Shown in pieces: positions 53,895 through 62,249 of a DNA stretch of 64,000 nt. The position numbers and the translations under genes were made by a program. The notes beneath the pieces were generated by a model. It saw nothing but the letters and a program-made list of their open reading frames with translations. It was not told the DNA's origin and made no database searches. Location of the stretch: NCBI RefSeq assembly GCF_035920345.1, contig NZ_CP109149.1, positions 2,418,001 to 2,482,000 on the forward strand. Reading direction: 5' to 3'. Within the stretch, counting starts at the first letter, position 1; every line of letters begins with the position of its first letter. This DNA comes from Nocardia vinacea (GTDB lineage Bacteria; Actinomycetota; Actinomycetes; Mycobacteriales; Mycobacteriaceae).

Positions 53895-55469
53895 ATGAGT
53901 GAACTCTGGCAGACCAGCACCGATGTACTGGTGATCGGCGGCGGTCCGGCCGCCGCATGGGCGGCCATCCACGCGCGGGAGGCCGGCGTGGAGGTGACCC
54001 TGGTAGACAAGGGCTACTGCGGAACCAGCGGCGCGACAGCACCTTCCGGCACCGGCGTTTGGTACGTCGCCCCGGAGGCGACCGCCCGTGCCAATGCCAA
54101 GGCCAGCCGGGAGGCCCTCGGCGGCCATCTCGCCGATCACTATTGGATGGATCGGGTCCTCGATCAGACCTACACCAACATGAATCGGCTTGCCGTGGAA
54201 GGCAAGTACCCGTTTCCAGCCGACCCGGCGACCAGTGAGCAGCTGCGCACCGGGGTGCAGGGCCCGGAGTACATGCGCCGGATGCGCGCGTGGATCAAGC
54301 GGCTCGGCGTCCGGATCCTCGACCATTCACCGGCTCTCGAACTGCTCGTCGACGATGCGGGCACGGTCCGCGGCGCGGCCGGATACCAGCGTCAACTCGA
54401 CCGCGACTACCGCACCACGGCGGGTGCGGTGGTGCTGGCCAGTGGCGGTTGTGCATTCCTGTCGCGCGCGTTGGGCACCAATGTCGATACTGGTGACGGC
54501 GCGCTGATGGCCGCCGAGGTGGGCGCGCGCTTCTCCGGGATGGAATTCTCCAATGCCTACGCGATCGTGCCGAAGGGCTCGACCATCACCAAGACCGCCT
54601 ACTACGGCTACGCGACGTTCTTCCACGAGGACGGACAGGTGCTCGAGGGCGCAGGATCCACGAAAGGCCGATCGGTGATCGCCCGAACCCTGTTGTCGGA
54701 GAAAGTATTCGCCCAACTCGACCGCGCCGACCGGACGGTGCAGACGCAGATGCGGCTCGGGCAGCCCAACTTCTTTCTGCAGTTCGATCGGCGCGGTATC
54801 AATCCGTTCACCGATCGTTTCGAGGTCGATCTGCTCGCCGAGGGCACCGTGCGCGGAACCGGCGGTATCGATATCGTGGACGACGACTGCGCGACCACGG
54901 TGCCCGGTCTGTTCGCGGCGGGCGACGCGGCGACCAGGGAACGCATCTGCGGTGGTTTCACCGGTGGCGGCAGCCACAATTCGGCATGGGCGATGTCGTC
55001 GGGGAGTTGGGCCGGTGCGGGGGCGGCACGGTTCGCGCTCGGCTCGTCTCGGCCGGACGATGCCGCTCTGCGCGGCGCGGGACGAACCGGCTTGCGGCCC
55101 AGTGACTCCCCCACGCTCGATACCGCCGAAGTTGTCGAGGCCGCGCAGGCCGAGCTGATTCCGTTCCAGAAGAACTACCTGCGCCACGGCGAGCGACTGC
55201 GGCCCGCACTCGATGCACTCGACACGCTCTGGGAGCGCGCAGGTAAGGAGCTCGGTGGCCGCACCGGTGACGATCGCATCCGGGCCAGGCAGGCCGCCGC
55301 CATCACCGCGGTCGGTCGGCTCATGTACGAATCGACTTTGGCGCGCACCGAGACTCGCGGTATGAGCAAGCGCGCAGACCATCCGGAACAGGATCCGGCG
55401 CAGCGCCACCACATTCTGTCCGGCGGTCTCGACGCCGTGTGGACCAAGACCGCCGAGGTCGCGTCATGA
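53895..55469 (+). CDS. AprA-like FAD-binding oxidoreductase (fumarate reductase/succinate dehydrogenase flavoprotein family)
   Basis: 524 residues. FAD motif VLVIGGGPAAAWAAIHAREAGVEVTLVDKG at 12-41 (key GGGPAAAWAA), then GTSGATAPSG near 54, VLASGGCAFLS near 190, and the C-terminal FAD contact LFAAGDAATRERICGGFTGGGSHN near 345 (key G-D-A...G-G-S-H-N). The architecture resembles adenylylsulfate reductase alpha subunit and fumarate reductases. Its stop overlaps the start of a ferredoxin gene (ATGA), so the two form a complex by inference, like AprAB. AGGAG lies 8 bases before the ATG. Divergent from IclR and the ssu operon; likely a redox step in the same sulfur pathway. Confidence 0.85.
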   Translation: MSELWQTSTDVLVIGGGPAAAWAAIHAREAGVEVTLVDKGYCGTSGATAPSGTGVWYVAPEATARANAKASREALGGHLADHYWMDRVLDQTYTNMNRLAVEGKYPFPADPATSEQLRTGVQGPEYMRRMRAWIKRLGVRILDHSPALELLVDDAGTVRGAAGYQRQLDRDYRTTAGAVVLASGGCAFLSRALGTNVDTGDGALMAAEVGARFSGMEFSNAYAIVPKGSTITKTAYYGYATFFHEDGQVLEGAGSTKGRSVIARTLLSEKVFAQLDRADRTVQTQMRLGQPNFFLQFDRRGINPFTDRFEVDLLAEGTVRGTGGIDIVDDDCATTVPGLFAAGDAATRERICGGFTGGGSHNSAWAMSSGSWAGAGAARFALGSSRPDDAALRGAGRTGLRPSDSPTLDTAEVVEAAQAELIPFQKNYLRHGERLRPALDALDTLWERAGKELGGRTGDDRIRARQAAAITAVGRLMYESTLARTETRGMSKRADHPEQDPAQRHHILSGGLDAVWTKTAEVAS

Positions 55470-55804
55470 TCGAAGTCGTACTCGCCGAGGCCTGCATCGG
55501 CTGCGATAAATGTGTGGACGCCTGCCCCACCAACGTATTCGACCGCACCGAATCCGGAATCCCGGTCATCGCAAGGCAATCCGACTGCCAGACCTGCTTC
55601 ATGTGCGAGGCCTACTGCCCGACCGACGCTCTCTACGTCGACCCCGAATCCACCCCGCTACCTCCCGGCAGCCCGATCGCCCAGGATCAGATCGGCCGCT
55701 ACCGCGAGAAGATCGGCTGGGGCAAGGGTCGCACCGCGGGCAGCCTGCTCGCCATCGGCCCCCGGCTCCCCCACGGCGCGCCCCCGCCCCGCCTGCGGCA
55801 CTAA
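55466..55804 (+). CDS. Two-[4Fe-4S] ferredoxin, AprB-like
   Basis: 112 residues. Two complete cluster motifs: CIGCDKCVDACP near residue 10 and CQTCFMCEAYCP near 41, each with C-x2-C-x2-C-x3-C-P. The 45-residue C-terminal tail after the clusters (YREKIGWGKG) may wrap the partner, as in AprB. ATG lies in the stop of the flavoprotein gene, so translation is coupled. Electron partner of that flavoprotein by inference. The stop TAA interlocks with the stop of the convergent TetR gene (CTAA). Confidence 0.92.
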   Translation: MIEVVLAEACIGCDKCVDACPTNVFDRTESGIPVIARQSDCQTCFMCEAYCPTDALYVDPESTPLPPGSPIAQDQIGRYREKIGWGKGRTAGSLLAIGPRLPHGAPPPRLRH

Positions 55805-56499
55805 TCGCGGTAGCCGAGTTGTTCGAGGAGACCGTCGAGTTGGAGTTCGAACAGTTCGGCGCGGTCGGTGAAGGTGTCGGTGCCGTACTGATCGAAGACG
55901 TCGAAGGTTACGGCGCCGAACACCCCGACCCACATGGTGATGCCGCGTGCGACGAGCCAGTCCGGTAGGTCGTGGTCGAATGCGGCTCTGATATCCGCGA
56001 AATTGGCTGCGAGCGCGGAGGATAACGGGCGCTCCTTGACCGGAGCGGTGAGCATGTCTTCGCGGTAGGCGCGGGCGAAGAGGGTTTGCATTGTCGCGAT
56101 GACCCGCGTGCCGGGGACGGTGGTCTCCTCGGAGGGAGCGTCGTAGCCCGGCACCGGTGTGCCGAATAAAAGTCCGTAGCGGGCCGGTTCCGCAAGTGCC
56201 CAACCGCGGACAGTACGGCCGACGATGCGCAGGCCCTCGATCGGATCGTCGGGGGCATCGGCCAGCGCCGCATCGACCGCGTCGCCGAGTGCGTTGTAGC
56301 CGTCGATCACGAGCAGTGTAAGCAGTTCATCGCGGCTGCGGACGTAGCGGTATACCGCCGACGACACCACACCGAGATCGCGGGCGACCGCGCGCAGCGA
56401 GAGGGCCGCCGCGCCATCGGTGGCCAGATGTTCGCGGCCGATCCGGACGATATCGTTCATGGTCTGGGCCCTGGCCCGGGCACGTGGTGTCGTCGCCAT
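55801..56499 (-). CDS. TetR-family transcriptional regulator
   Basis: 232 residues from ATG 56499; ATG 56511 is the alternative. HTH at about 30-60: ALSLRAVARDLGVVSSAVYRYVRSRDELL (key LRAVARDLGVVSSAVYRYV). The C-terminal domain includes RYGLLFGTPVPGY and a W-V-x-x-F-G-A-V-T-F-D segment typical of the WHG subgroup. Divergent from an NAD-dependent epimerase gene, with three similar inverted repeats in the 130-base gap, so it likely represses that gene and itself. Confidence 0.92.
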   Translation of the reverse strand: MATTPRARARAQTMNDIVRIGREHLATDGAAALSLRAVARDLGVVSSAVYRYVRSRDELLTLLVIDGYNALGDAVDAALADAPDDPIEGLRIVGRTVRGWALAEPARYGLLFGTPVPGYDAPSEETTVPGTRVIATMQTLFARAYREDMLTAPVKERPLSSALAANFADIRAAFDHDLPDWLVARGITMWVGVFGAVTFDVFDQYGTDTFTDRAELFELQLDGLLEQLGYRD

Positions 56500-56514
56500 A
56501 CCGATCACCATGCG

Positions 56515-56606
56515 CGCTCTAGAGAGCGATGTCAACTAATGTGAGCACTGCTCTTGACTTTGATTCGCGGCGGTTGCATGCTTGTACACAACAGAGAGCA
56601 CCGCTC
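56515..56606. promoter_or_regulatory. Triple AGAGC/GCTCT inverted repeats (TetR operators)
   Basis: CGCTCT-AG-AGAGCG at 56515-56528, GAGCA-C-TGCTC at 56543-56553, and GAGC-ACC-GCTC at 56596-56606. The last two share the core GAGCAC(T/C)GCTC. All lie between the divergent TetR and epimerase genes. Confidence 0.65.
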
Positions 56607-56629
56607 ACCAAAGTAGACAAGGACTCACT

Positions 56630-57559
56630 ATGTCGGAGTTGCACATCGTCACCGGAGCCGGGCCCACCGGAACCACCATCGCCGAGCAATTGGCCGCAGC
56701 GGGCAAACAGGTCCGGGTACTCACTCGCTCCGGGAGCGGTCCCGATCATCCACTCGTCGAGCGTCGCAAGATCAATGTTACACTGCCCGAACAGCTTTCG
56801 GGTGAGTTCGATGGCGCGACGGCCGTCTACCACTGCCTCGGAGGCTCCGAATACACCGCGAAGGTCTGGCGCGCGGAGCTGCCGTCGGCTGAACGCACCG
56901 TGCTCGATGAGGCCGAAAAGGCTGGCACGGTAGTGGTTTTCGCGGAAAACATCTATTCCTACGGCAAGGTCGACGGTCCGATCACCGAAAACCTGCCCCG
57001 CAATGCCGATTTCGGCAAACCCAGCGTCCGCACGCAGCTGGTGCGCGCTCGTGAGGCACATGCCGCCGCGACGGTGAGCGTCGCGGCCGCGGACTTCCTC
57101 GGCCCGTATGTGCGGGCGTCGCTGGCCGGGGAGCAGGTCTTCGTCCCGATCCTCACCGGCAAGCGGGTGCAGGCATTGGGCAAGCTGAACCTGCCGCACT
57201 CCTACACCTATATGCCCGACCTCGCCGCCGCCATGATCCGCGCGGCCGCCGACGAATCGGTCTGGAATTCCTTCCTGCACGCCCCGACCGCGCCGCCGAT
57301 CACCCAGCAGCAACTCTTCGACGCGATCGCCGCCGCCGCAGGTGTCGCGGCCCCCAAGGTCTTCGCGGCACCGGCCGCCCTGCTGCGCATGATGGGCTTC
57401 ACGAATGAGACGATGCGCGAGCTCGCCGAAATGAGCTACCAGGTCACACGGCCGTTCGTGCTGGACTCGTCCGCCAGCGAGCAGCGCCTCGGCCTGCATC
57501 CGACGCCGATCGACGAGGCCATCGCGGCCACTGTCGCCTGGTGGCAGACCCAGCTCTGA
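56630..57559 (+). CDS. NAD-dependent epimerase/dehydratase family protein
   Basis: 309 residues, atypical extended SDR. The cofactor site is VTGAGPTGTTIAEQLAAAG near 8 (G-x-G-x-x-G), with VRVLTRSG after strand 2. The usual YxxxK is replaced by an IYSYGKVDGP segment near 108 (Tyr and Lys separated by one Gly). Length and layout match NAD(P)H-binding reductases regulated by nearby TetR proteins. AAGGA lies 7 bases before the ATG. Substrate unknown. It is followed after 62 bases by choD. Confidence 0.88.
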   Translation: MSELHIVTGAGPTGTTIAEQLAAAGKQVRVLTRSGSGPDHPLVERRKINVTLPEQLSGEFDGATAVYHCLGGSEYTAKVWRAELPSAERTVLDEAEKAGTVVVFAENIYSYGKVDGPITENLPRNADFGKPSVRTQLVRAREAHAAATVSVAAADFLGPYVRASLAGEQVFVPILTGKRVQALGKLNLPHSYTYMPDLAAAMIRAAADESVWNSFLHAPTAPPITQQQLFDAIAAAAGVAAPKVFAAPAALLRMMGFTNETMRELAEMSYQVTRPFVLDSSASEQRLGLHPTPIDEAIAATVAWWQTQL

Positions 57560-57571
57560 GCGTTTGCTACT

Positions 57572-57588
57572 CGGTAGTAATGTTACCG
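57572..57588. promoter_or_regulatory. Short inverted repeat upstream of choD
   Basis: CGGTA (57572-57576) and TACCG (57584-57588), 7 bases apart, 34 bases upstream of the choD ATG. Does not match the KstR consensus I remember (TNNAACNNGTTNNA). Confidence 0.3.
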
Positions 57589-57621
57589 GTGTCACTGGCG
57601 ACACGGATCGAGGAGCACCAC

Positions 57622-59346
57622 ATGGACCAGCGAGAAACGGATTTCGACGTACTCGTGGTCGGTTCGGGATTCGGCGGCAGCGTCACGGCGCTGCGGCTGA
57701 TCGAGAAGGGCTACCGGGTCGGTGTGCTCGAGGCCGGTCGACGCTATGCCGATGACGAGCTACCCGAAACCAGCTGGGACCTGCGCAAATTCCTGTGGGC
57801 GCCGAAGCTCGGCTGCTACGGCATCCAGCGCATCCACCCGCTGCGCAACGTGTTGATCCTCGGCGGTGCGGGTGTCGGCGGCGGTTCGCTCAACTACGCC
57901 AATACGCTCTATGTGCCACCGGAGCCGTTCTTCCAGGACCAGCAGTGGTGCGATATCACCGACTGGCGTGCCGAGCTCACCCCGTACTACGAGCGCGCGA
58001 AGAAGATGCTCGGCGTGGTGCAGAACCCGCATCTGACACCGGCGGACGAGGTGTTCAAGAAGGTCGCCGACGATATGGGCTGCGGCGAGACCTTCGTGCA
58101 GACCCCGGTCGGCGTCTTCTTCGGCGAACCGGGACAGACCGTCGCGGATCCGTACTTCGGCGGTGTCGGACCGGACCGCACCGGCTGCCTCGAATGCGGC
58201 GAATGCATGACCGGCTGCCGTCACGGCGCGAAGAACACCCTGGTGAAGAATTACCTGTACCTCGCGGAAAAGGCTGGCGCGCAGGTGATTCCGATGACGA
58301 CGGTGACCTCGATCCGTCCGCTGCCCGATGGCACCTGGGATATCTCGACCGAACGCACCGGCGCCTGGTTCCGCAAGCGCCCGCAGACCTACACCGCGGG
58401 CCAAGTCGTACTCGCCGCAGGGACCCTCGGCACCCAGAAGTTGTTGCACGCCATGCGGGATCGGGGCGTGCTCCCCGAATTGTCCGACCGACTCGGCCAA
58501 CTCACACGCACCAACTCCGAATCCATTGTGGGCGCGGCGACCCGCAAGGTGAATCCGGACGTCGACTTCACCCGTGGCGTCGCGATCACGTCATCGATCC
58601 ACCCGACCCACGACACCCATATCGAGCCGGTGCGCTACGGCAAGGGCTCGAATGTGATGGGGCTGATGCAGACCCTGATGGTCGACGGCGGCGGCCGCAT
58701 ACCGCGCTGGCTGCGCTTCCTCGGCCAGGTGGTGCGAAACCCGTTCACTCTCATCAGTTTCCTGAGCGTGAAGAACTGGAGTGAGCGCACCATCATCTCG
58801 CTGGTGATGCAGCACCTCGACAATTCGATCACCACTTACACCAAGCGCACCCTGTTCGGCCGCAAGCTCACCAGTAAACAGGGCCACGGCGAACCCAATC
58901 CGACCTGGATTCCGGCGGGCAACGAGGTGACCCGCAAGGTCGCGGAGGAAATCGGCGGCGTCGCGGGCGGCAGCTGGGGCGAAGTCTTCAATATCCCGCT
59001 CACCGCCCACTTCCTCGGCGGCGCACCCATCGGCGCGGACCGCGATACCGGCGTAATCGACGCCTACCACCGAGTTTTCGGCTACCCGACCCTCAGCATC
59101 GTCGACGGCGCCGCCGTCTCCGCGAACCTGGGCGTCAACCCGTCGCTCACGATCACCGCCCAAGCCGAACGCTGCGCCGCCTACTGGCCCAACAAGGGTG
59201 AACAGGACCTGCGTCCCCTACAAGGCGTTGCCTACCAACAGATCCAGCCCATCGCCCCCAATAAGCCCGCCGTCCCCGCCGACGCCCCGGCCGCCCTGGT
59301 CCTCCCGATCGTCGAAATCCGCACCCACAAATCCGCCGCCAGCTGA
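57622..59346 (+). CDS. choD: GMC-family oxidoreductase, ChoD-type (putative cholesterol oxidase)
   Basis: 574 residues, close in length and text to Mycobacterium tuberculosis Rv3409c (ChoD) as I recall it. FAD motif VVGSGFGGSVTALRLIEKGYRVGVLEAG at 13-40 (key GSGFGGSVTA), GGAGVGGGSLNYANTLYVPP near 88, and a C-terminal GMC region with VVDGAAVSANLGVNPSLTITAQAE (key NLGVNPSLTI). Cys motif CLECGECMTGC near 192. No signal peptide. Despite the name, activity on cholesterol by ChoD-type proteins is disputed. GAGGAG lies 6 bases before the ATG. Neighbours give no sterol context. Confidence 0.85.
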   Translation: MDQRETDFDVLVVGSGFGGSVTALRLIEKGYRVGVLEAGRRYADDELPETSWDLRKFLWAPKLGCYGIQRIHPLRNVLILGGAGVGGGSLNYANTLYVPPEPFFQDQQWCDITDWRAELTPYYERAKKMLGVVQNPHLTPADEVFKKVADDMGCGETFVQTPVGVFFGEPGQTVADPYFGGVGPDRTGCLECGECMTGCRHGAKNTLVKNYLYLAEKAGAQVIPMTTVTSIRPLPDGTWDISTERTGAWFRKRPQTYTAGQVVLAAGTLGTQKLLHAMRDRGVLPELSDRLGQLTRTNSESIVGAATRKVNPDVDFTRGVAITSSIHPTHDTHIEPVRYGKGSNVMGLMQTLMVDGGGRIPRWLRFLGQVVRNPFTLISFLSVKNWSERTIISLVMQHLDNSITTYTKRTLFGRKLTSKQGHGEPNPTWIPAGNEVTRKVAEEIGGVAGGSWGEVFNIPLTAHFLGGAPIGADRDTGVIDAYHRVFGYPTLSIVDGAAVSANLGVNPSLTITAQAERCAAYWPNKGEQDLRPLQGVAYQQIQPIAPNKPAVPADAPAALVLPIVEIRTHKSAAS

Positions 59347-59803
59347 TCGCGGGCTTTCCTTCTGCCCCGATCGGGCTGACACACAGTGCTGGATCGGTTG
59401 CACGCCCCGGCACCCCGTCGTCGAGCCAGGCCCCTGTGCGGAGGGTGCCTCTTCAAGGTCGGGGTGTCCGACCGAGCGGCAGCGATGGATCGCTCGGGGA
59501 TGTTCGTTGCGCGGATTCGCACACCGTGCAGGCGCCAGGCCGCCATGCGGGCGCGGCGGGACAAAACGGGCGCCGTGCATGTCGATTGAGGTGCGGCCGC
59601 AGGGCTACTTTAGGGCAAATCGCCCGGTTTTCGCACGGCCGCACTTCTTGTTTCGGTCGACCACCCGGTGGCTGGAAGTAGGTCTGATGCGCACCGAATC
59701 GATGGCGCTCGTTTAGGGTGTGAGGGCGGCTTGCCCGCATAGTCAGTAATGCGTGAACAGCGGTACGTTCCGTGGTTGGTTCCACCGAATCGAAAGGCGC
59801 TGC
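59347..59803. other. 457-base intergenic region after choD
   Basis: Contains CCGAGCG (59472-59478) and CGCTCGG (59491-59497), a 7-bp inverted repeat with a 12-base loop that may terminate choD. Minus- and plus-strand frames in it have no recognisable content. The right end is the desaturase promoter region. Confidence 0.5.
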
Positions 59804-60745
59804 ATGACAGAGGACTTGACGCAACTTGAACTGCTGACGGAGCTCGAACCGGTTGTCGGTGCCAACATCGACCGGCATCTGGCCACAGCCAAGGACTGGT
59901 ATCCGCACGATTATGTGCCCTGGGACGAGAGCCGCAACTTTGCAGCAATGGGCGGGCAGGATTGGGATCCCGAGCAGTCACGGCTCTCGGAAGTCGCCAA
60001 AGTCGCGATGATCACGAATCTGCTCACCGAAGACAATTTGCCTTCCTACCACCGCGTGATCTCCGATAACTTCACCAACGACGGCGCGTGGGGCACCTGG
60101 GTCGGCCGCTGGACCGCCGAGGAAAACCGCCACGCCATCGCCATGCGCGACTACCTCGTATGCACCCGGGCTGTCGATCCCGTCGCCCTGGAGAACGACC
60201 GGATGGTGCATTTGACGCGCGGCGTACACGCGCCGGAGAACTTCGGTGGTGTGCTCGATCAAGTCGCATACGTGACTTTCCAGGAGTTGGCTACCCGCAT
60301 CAGCCACCGAACCACCGCACGAGTCTGCGACGACCCGATCGCCGATCGGATGTTGCAACGCATCGCAGCCGACGAGAATCTGCACATGATGTTCTATCGC
60401 AACATCACCGGCGCCGCCTTCGACATCGCACCTGACCAGACGATGGAGTCGGTGACCAAGATCCTGAAAACGTTTTCCATGCCTGGCACCGGAATGCCGA
60501 ACTGGCGTCGCAATGGCGTGTTGATGGTCAAGCACGGGATCTACGACCTGCGCCAGCATCTGGACGAGGTCGTATTGCCGGTCCTGCGAATCTGGAAAGT
60601 CTTCAACCGCACGGACTTCACCGCACGCGGCGAACGCAGCCGCGAAGAACTCGGCGAGTACCTCGAGAAACTCACTCGCGACGTCATCAAGTTCGAAGAA
60701 CAGCGCGACCGCATCCTCGCCCGCCAGGCGGCGCGCGTCGGGTAG
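59804..60745 (+). CDS. Acyl-[acyl-carrier-protein] desaturase (DesA-like)
   Basis: 313 residues, soluble di-iron desaturase. Iron ligands: ENLPSYHRVI (first E-x-x-H with preceding LLTE; near 80), WTAEENRHAIAMRDY (near 103) and ADENLHMMFYRNI (near 203), with a further Glu in FQELATRI. Mycobacterial DesA1/DesA2 insert double bonds during mycolic acid synthesis. AAAGG lies 7 bases before the ATG. A long hairpin follows the stop, ending the transcript. Alone on its strand here. Confidence 0.92.
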   Translation: MTEDLTQLELLTELEPVVGANIDRHLATAKDWYPHDYVPWDESRNFAAMGGQDWDPEQSRLSEVAKVAMITNLLTEDNLPSYHRVISDNFTNDGAWGTWVGRWTAEENRHAIAMRDYLVCTRAVDPVALENDRMVHLTRGVHAPENFGGVLDQVAYVTFQELATRISHRTTARVCDDPIADRMLQRIAADENLHMMFYRNITGAAFDIAPDQTMESVTKILKTFSMPGTGMPNWRRNGVLMVKHGIYDLRQHLDEVVLPVLRIWKVFNRTDFTARGERSREELGEYLEKLTRDVIKFEEQRDRILARQAARVG

Positions 60746-60754
60746 CGCACCCTG

Positions 60755-60796
60755 GATGTCACAGTCGCGCAAGAACATTCACGCGACTGTGACATC
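60755..60796. terminator. Strong hairpin between desaturase and DoxX genes
   Basis: Perfect 15-bp stem: GATGTCACAGTCGCG (60755-60769) pairs with 60782-60796, with a 12-base loop. It starts 9 bases after the desaturase stop and serves the convergent DoxX operon too. Confidence 0.88.
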
Positions 60797-60832
60797 TGCG
60801 GTCGGCCCGGCGGGTCTACCCGATTGATCGCG

Positions 60833-61369
60833 TCAGTTGCGGACGATCAGGACCGCGGCCGCAACGACCAGGGCCAGCACGATGGCGGCAATGCCGAAGA
60901 CGAGGCGGTGGTTGCGCAGAGCCGGGATCAGGCGGTCGACGGCGTAGCGGCCCGGACCGGTGAGGGCGAGCGATGCGGCGGCCAGGGTGAGGAGCAGTTC
61001 GTACTCGATGCCCTTCGATGTGAAGAAGCCGCCGCCCCATTTGACGGCGATCGCATTGAGCAGGGTTCCGACCAGTGCCGCCGCGGCGAGCGGGGTGAGC
61101 AGGCCGATGGCGATGGCGAGTCCGCCGAGGGTTTCACTCAGACCGGCGACCACGGCCATCGCCTTGCCCGACGGGTAGCCGCTCATCGTGAAGAACGCGC
61201 CGGTGCCATCGAGGCCGCCGCCGTTGAACCAGCCGAACAATTTCTGCGCGCCGTGTGCGGCCATGGTGAGCCCGACGGCCAGCCGCAGGACGAGTAGACC
61301 GAGATCGTAAGTGTGTGTGGGCGTGGCGGTTTCGGTGTTCGCCGCGGGGGCGGTGATGGTCGCGGTCAT
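60833..61369 (-). CDS. DoxX-family membrane protein
   Basis: 178 residues, four or five helices: LGLLVLRLAVGLTMAAHGAQKLFGWFNGGGLDGT (key RLAVGLTMAAHGAQKLFGWF, the DoxX signature, near 25), then AVVAGLSETLGGLAIAIGLLTPLAAAAL and LLLTLAAASLALTGPGRYAVDRL. Family members support membrane redox processes including thiosulfate oxidation, thiol stress resistance and quinone chemistry. It lies 25 bases downstream of a DODA dioxygenase gene and is probably co-transcribed with it under the divergent MarR. Confidence 0.9.
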   Translation of the reverse strand: MTATITAPAANTETATPTHTYDLGLLVLRLAVGLTMAAHGAQKLFGWFNGGGLDGTGAFFTMSGYPSGKAMAVVAGLSETLGGLAIAIGLLTPLAAAALVGTLLNAIAVKWGGGFFTSKGIEYELLLTLAAASLALTGPGRYAVDRLIPALRNHRLVFGIAAIVLALVVAAAVLIVRN

Positions 61370-61394
61370 TGGATGCCTTTCGTTGTCGGGCGGA

Positions 61395-62159
61395 TCAGCC
61401 GAGTTGTATGGAGCGCCGGGCCATGCCCAGCCAGAAGCCGTCGATTACGGTGCGTTGGTTGGTGAAATCGTCGGCGCCCGCACCGAGGGCGACGAACAGC
61501 GGTGCGAAATGGTCGGTGCGCGGATGCGCGAGATGTGCCGCAGGGGCCTTGTTTTCGAAGTCGAGCAGGGCGTCGAGATCGTGGGCGGCGAGGGTTTCGC
61601 GGCCCCAGTCGTCGAATTCGGTCGTGAAGTCGTAGACATGCTCGTCATCGGTGGTGATGGCGCGCAGGTTGTGGGTGAAGAAACCGCTGCCGACGATCAG
61701 CACGCCCTCGTCACGCAGCGGCGCGAGCCGACGGCCCAATTCCATCAGCCGCTGCGGGTCCAGCGTCGGCATCGACAGCTGCAATACCGGGACATCGGCG
61801 TCGGGATACATCTCCTTCAGCGGCACGTAGGCCCCGTGATCCAGCCCGCGATCCGGCACATCGACGACACCGCCGCCGAGCAGTTTGCGCACCTGGGCCG
61901 CCAGTTCCGGCGCGCCCGGCGCGGCATATTGCACCTGGTAGTAGCGCTCCGGAAAGCCGCCGAAGTCATAGACCAGCGGCACCGTCGTGGTGGCGCCGAG
62001 CGCGATCGGCGCGGCCTCCCAGTGCGCGGAAATCATCAAAATTGCCGTGGGACGCGGCAATTCGCGCGACCACGCGGCCAGCTCACCGGGCCACCGCGGG
62101 TGATCGGCCAGCGGCGGTGCGCCGTGTGAGAGGTAGAGCACCGGCATCTGTCCGGCCAT
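61395..62159 (-). CDS. DODA-type extradiol ring-cleaving dioxygenase family protein (YgiD-like)
   Basis: 254 residues. Zinc/iron-binding histidines are visible in order: YLSHGAPPLADHP (near 10), ISAHWEAAP (near 45), LDHGAYVPLKEMYPDADVPV (near 107) and GSGFFTHNLRAI (near 160). The LigB-like fold cleaves catechols such as DOPA. The MarR partner and DoxX follow a common quinone/catechol-responsive cassette layout. Its start codon is 21 bases from a TTCAAATTTGAA palindrome. Substrate not determined. Confidence 0.92.
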   Translation of the reverse strand: MAGQMPVLYLSHGAPPLADHPRWPGELAAWSRELPRPTAILMISAHWEAAPIALGATTTVPLVYDFGGFPERYYQVQYAAPGAPELAAQVRKLLGGGVVDVPDRGLDHGAYVPLKEMYPDADVPVLQLSMPTLDPQRLMELGRRLAPLRDEGVLIVGSGFFTHNLRAITTDDEHVYDFTTEFDDWGRETLAAHDLDALLDFENKAPAAHLAHPRTDHFAPLFVALGAGADDFTNQRTVIDGFWLGMARRSIQLG

Positions 62160-62179
62160 CGCCGCCCTCCATCCAACTA

Positions 62180-62230
62180 GTTCAAATTTGAACGCAAACC
62201 GACTATAGCCCGTTGTTCAAATTTGAACAA
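62180..62230. promoter_or_regulatory. Two TTCAAATTTGAA MarR operators
   Basis: GTTCAAATTTGAAC at 62180-62193 (perfect 14 bp) and an 18-bp perfect palindrome, TTGTTCAAA plus its complement, at 62213-62230. Their centres are 35 bases apart, in the 90-base gap between the divergent DODA and MarR genes, overlapping both promoters. Confidence 0.85.
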
Positions 62231-62249
62231 CCCCGGTAGGATAGCTGTC

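Noticed and set aside
57572..57588. KstR-type site before choD
   Set aside because: The repeat is short and does not match the consensus, so no link to the cholesterol regulon is claimed.
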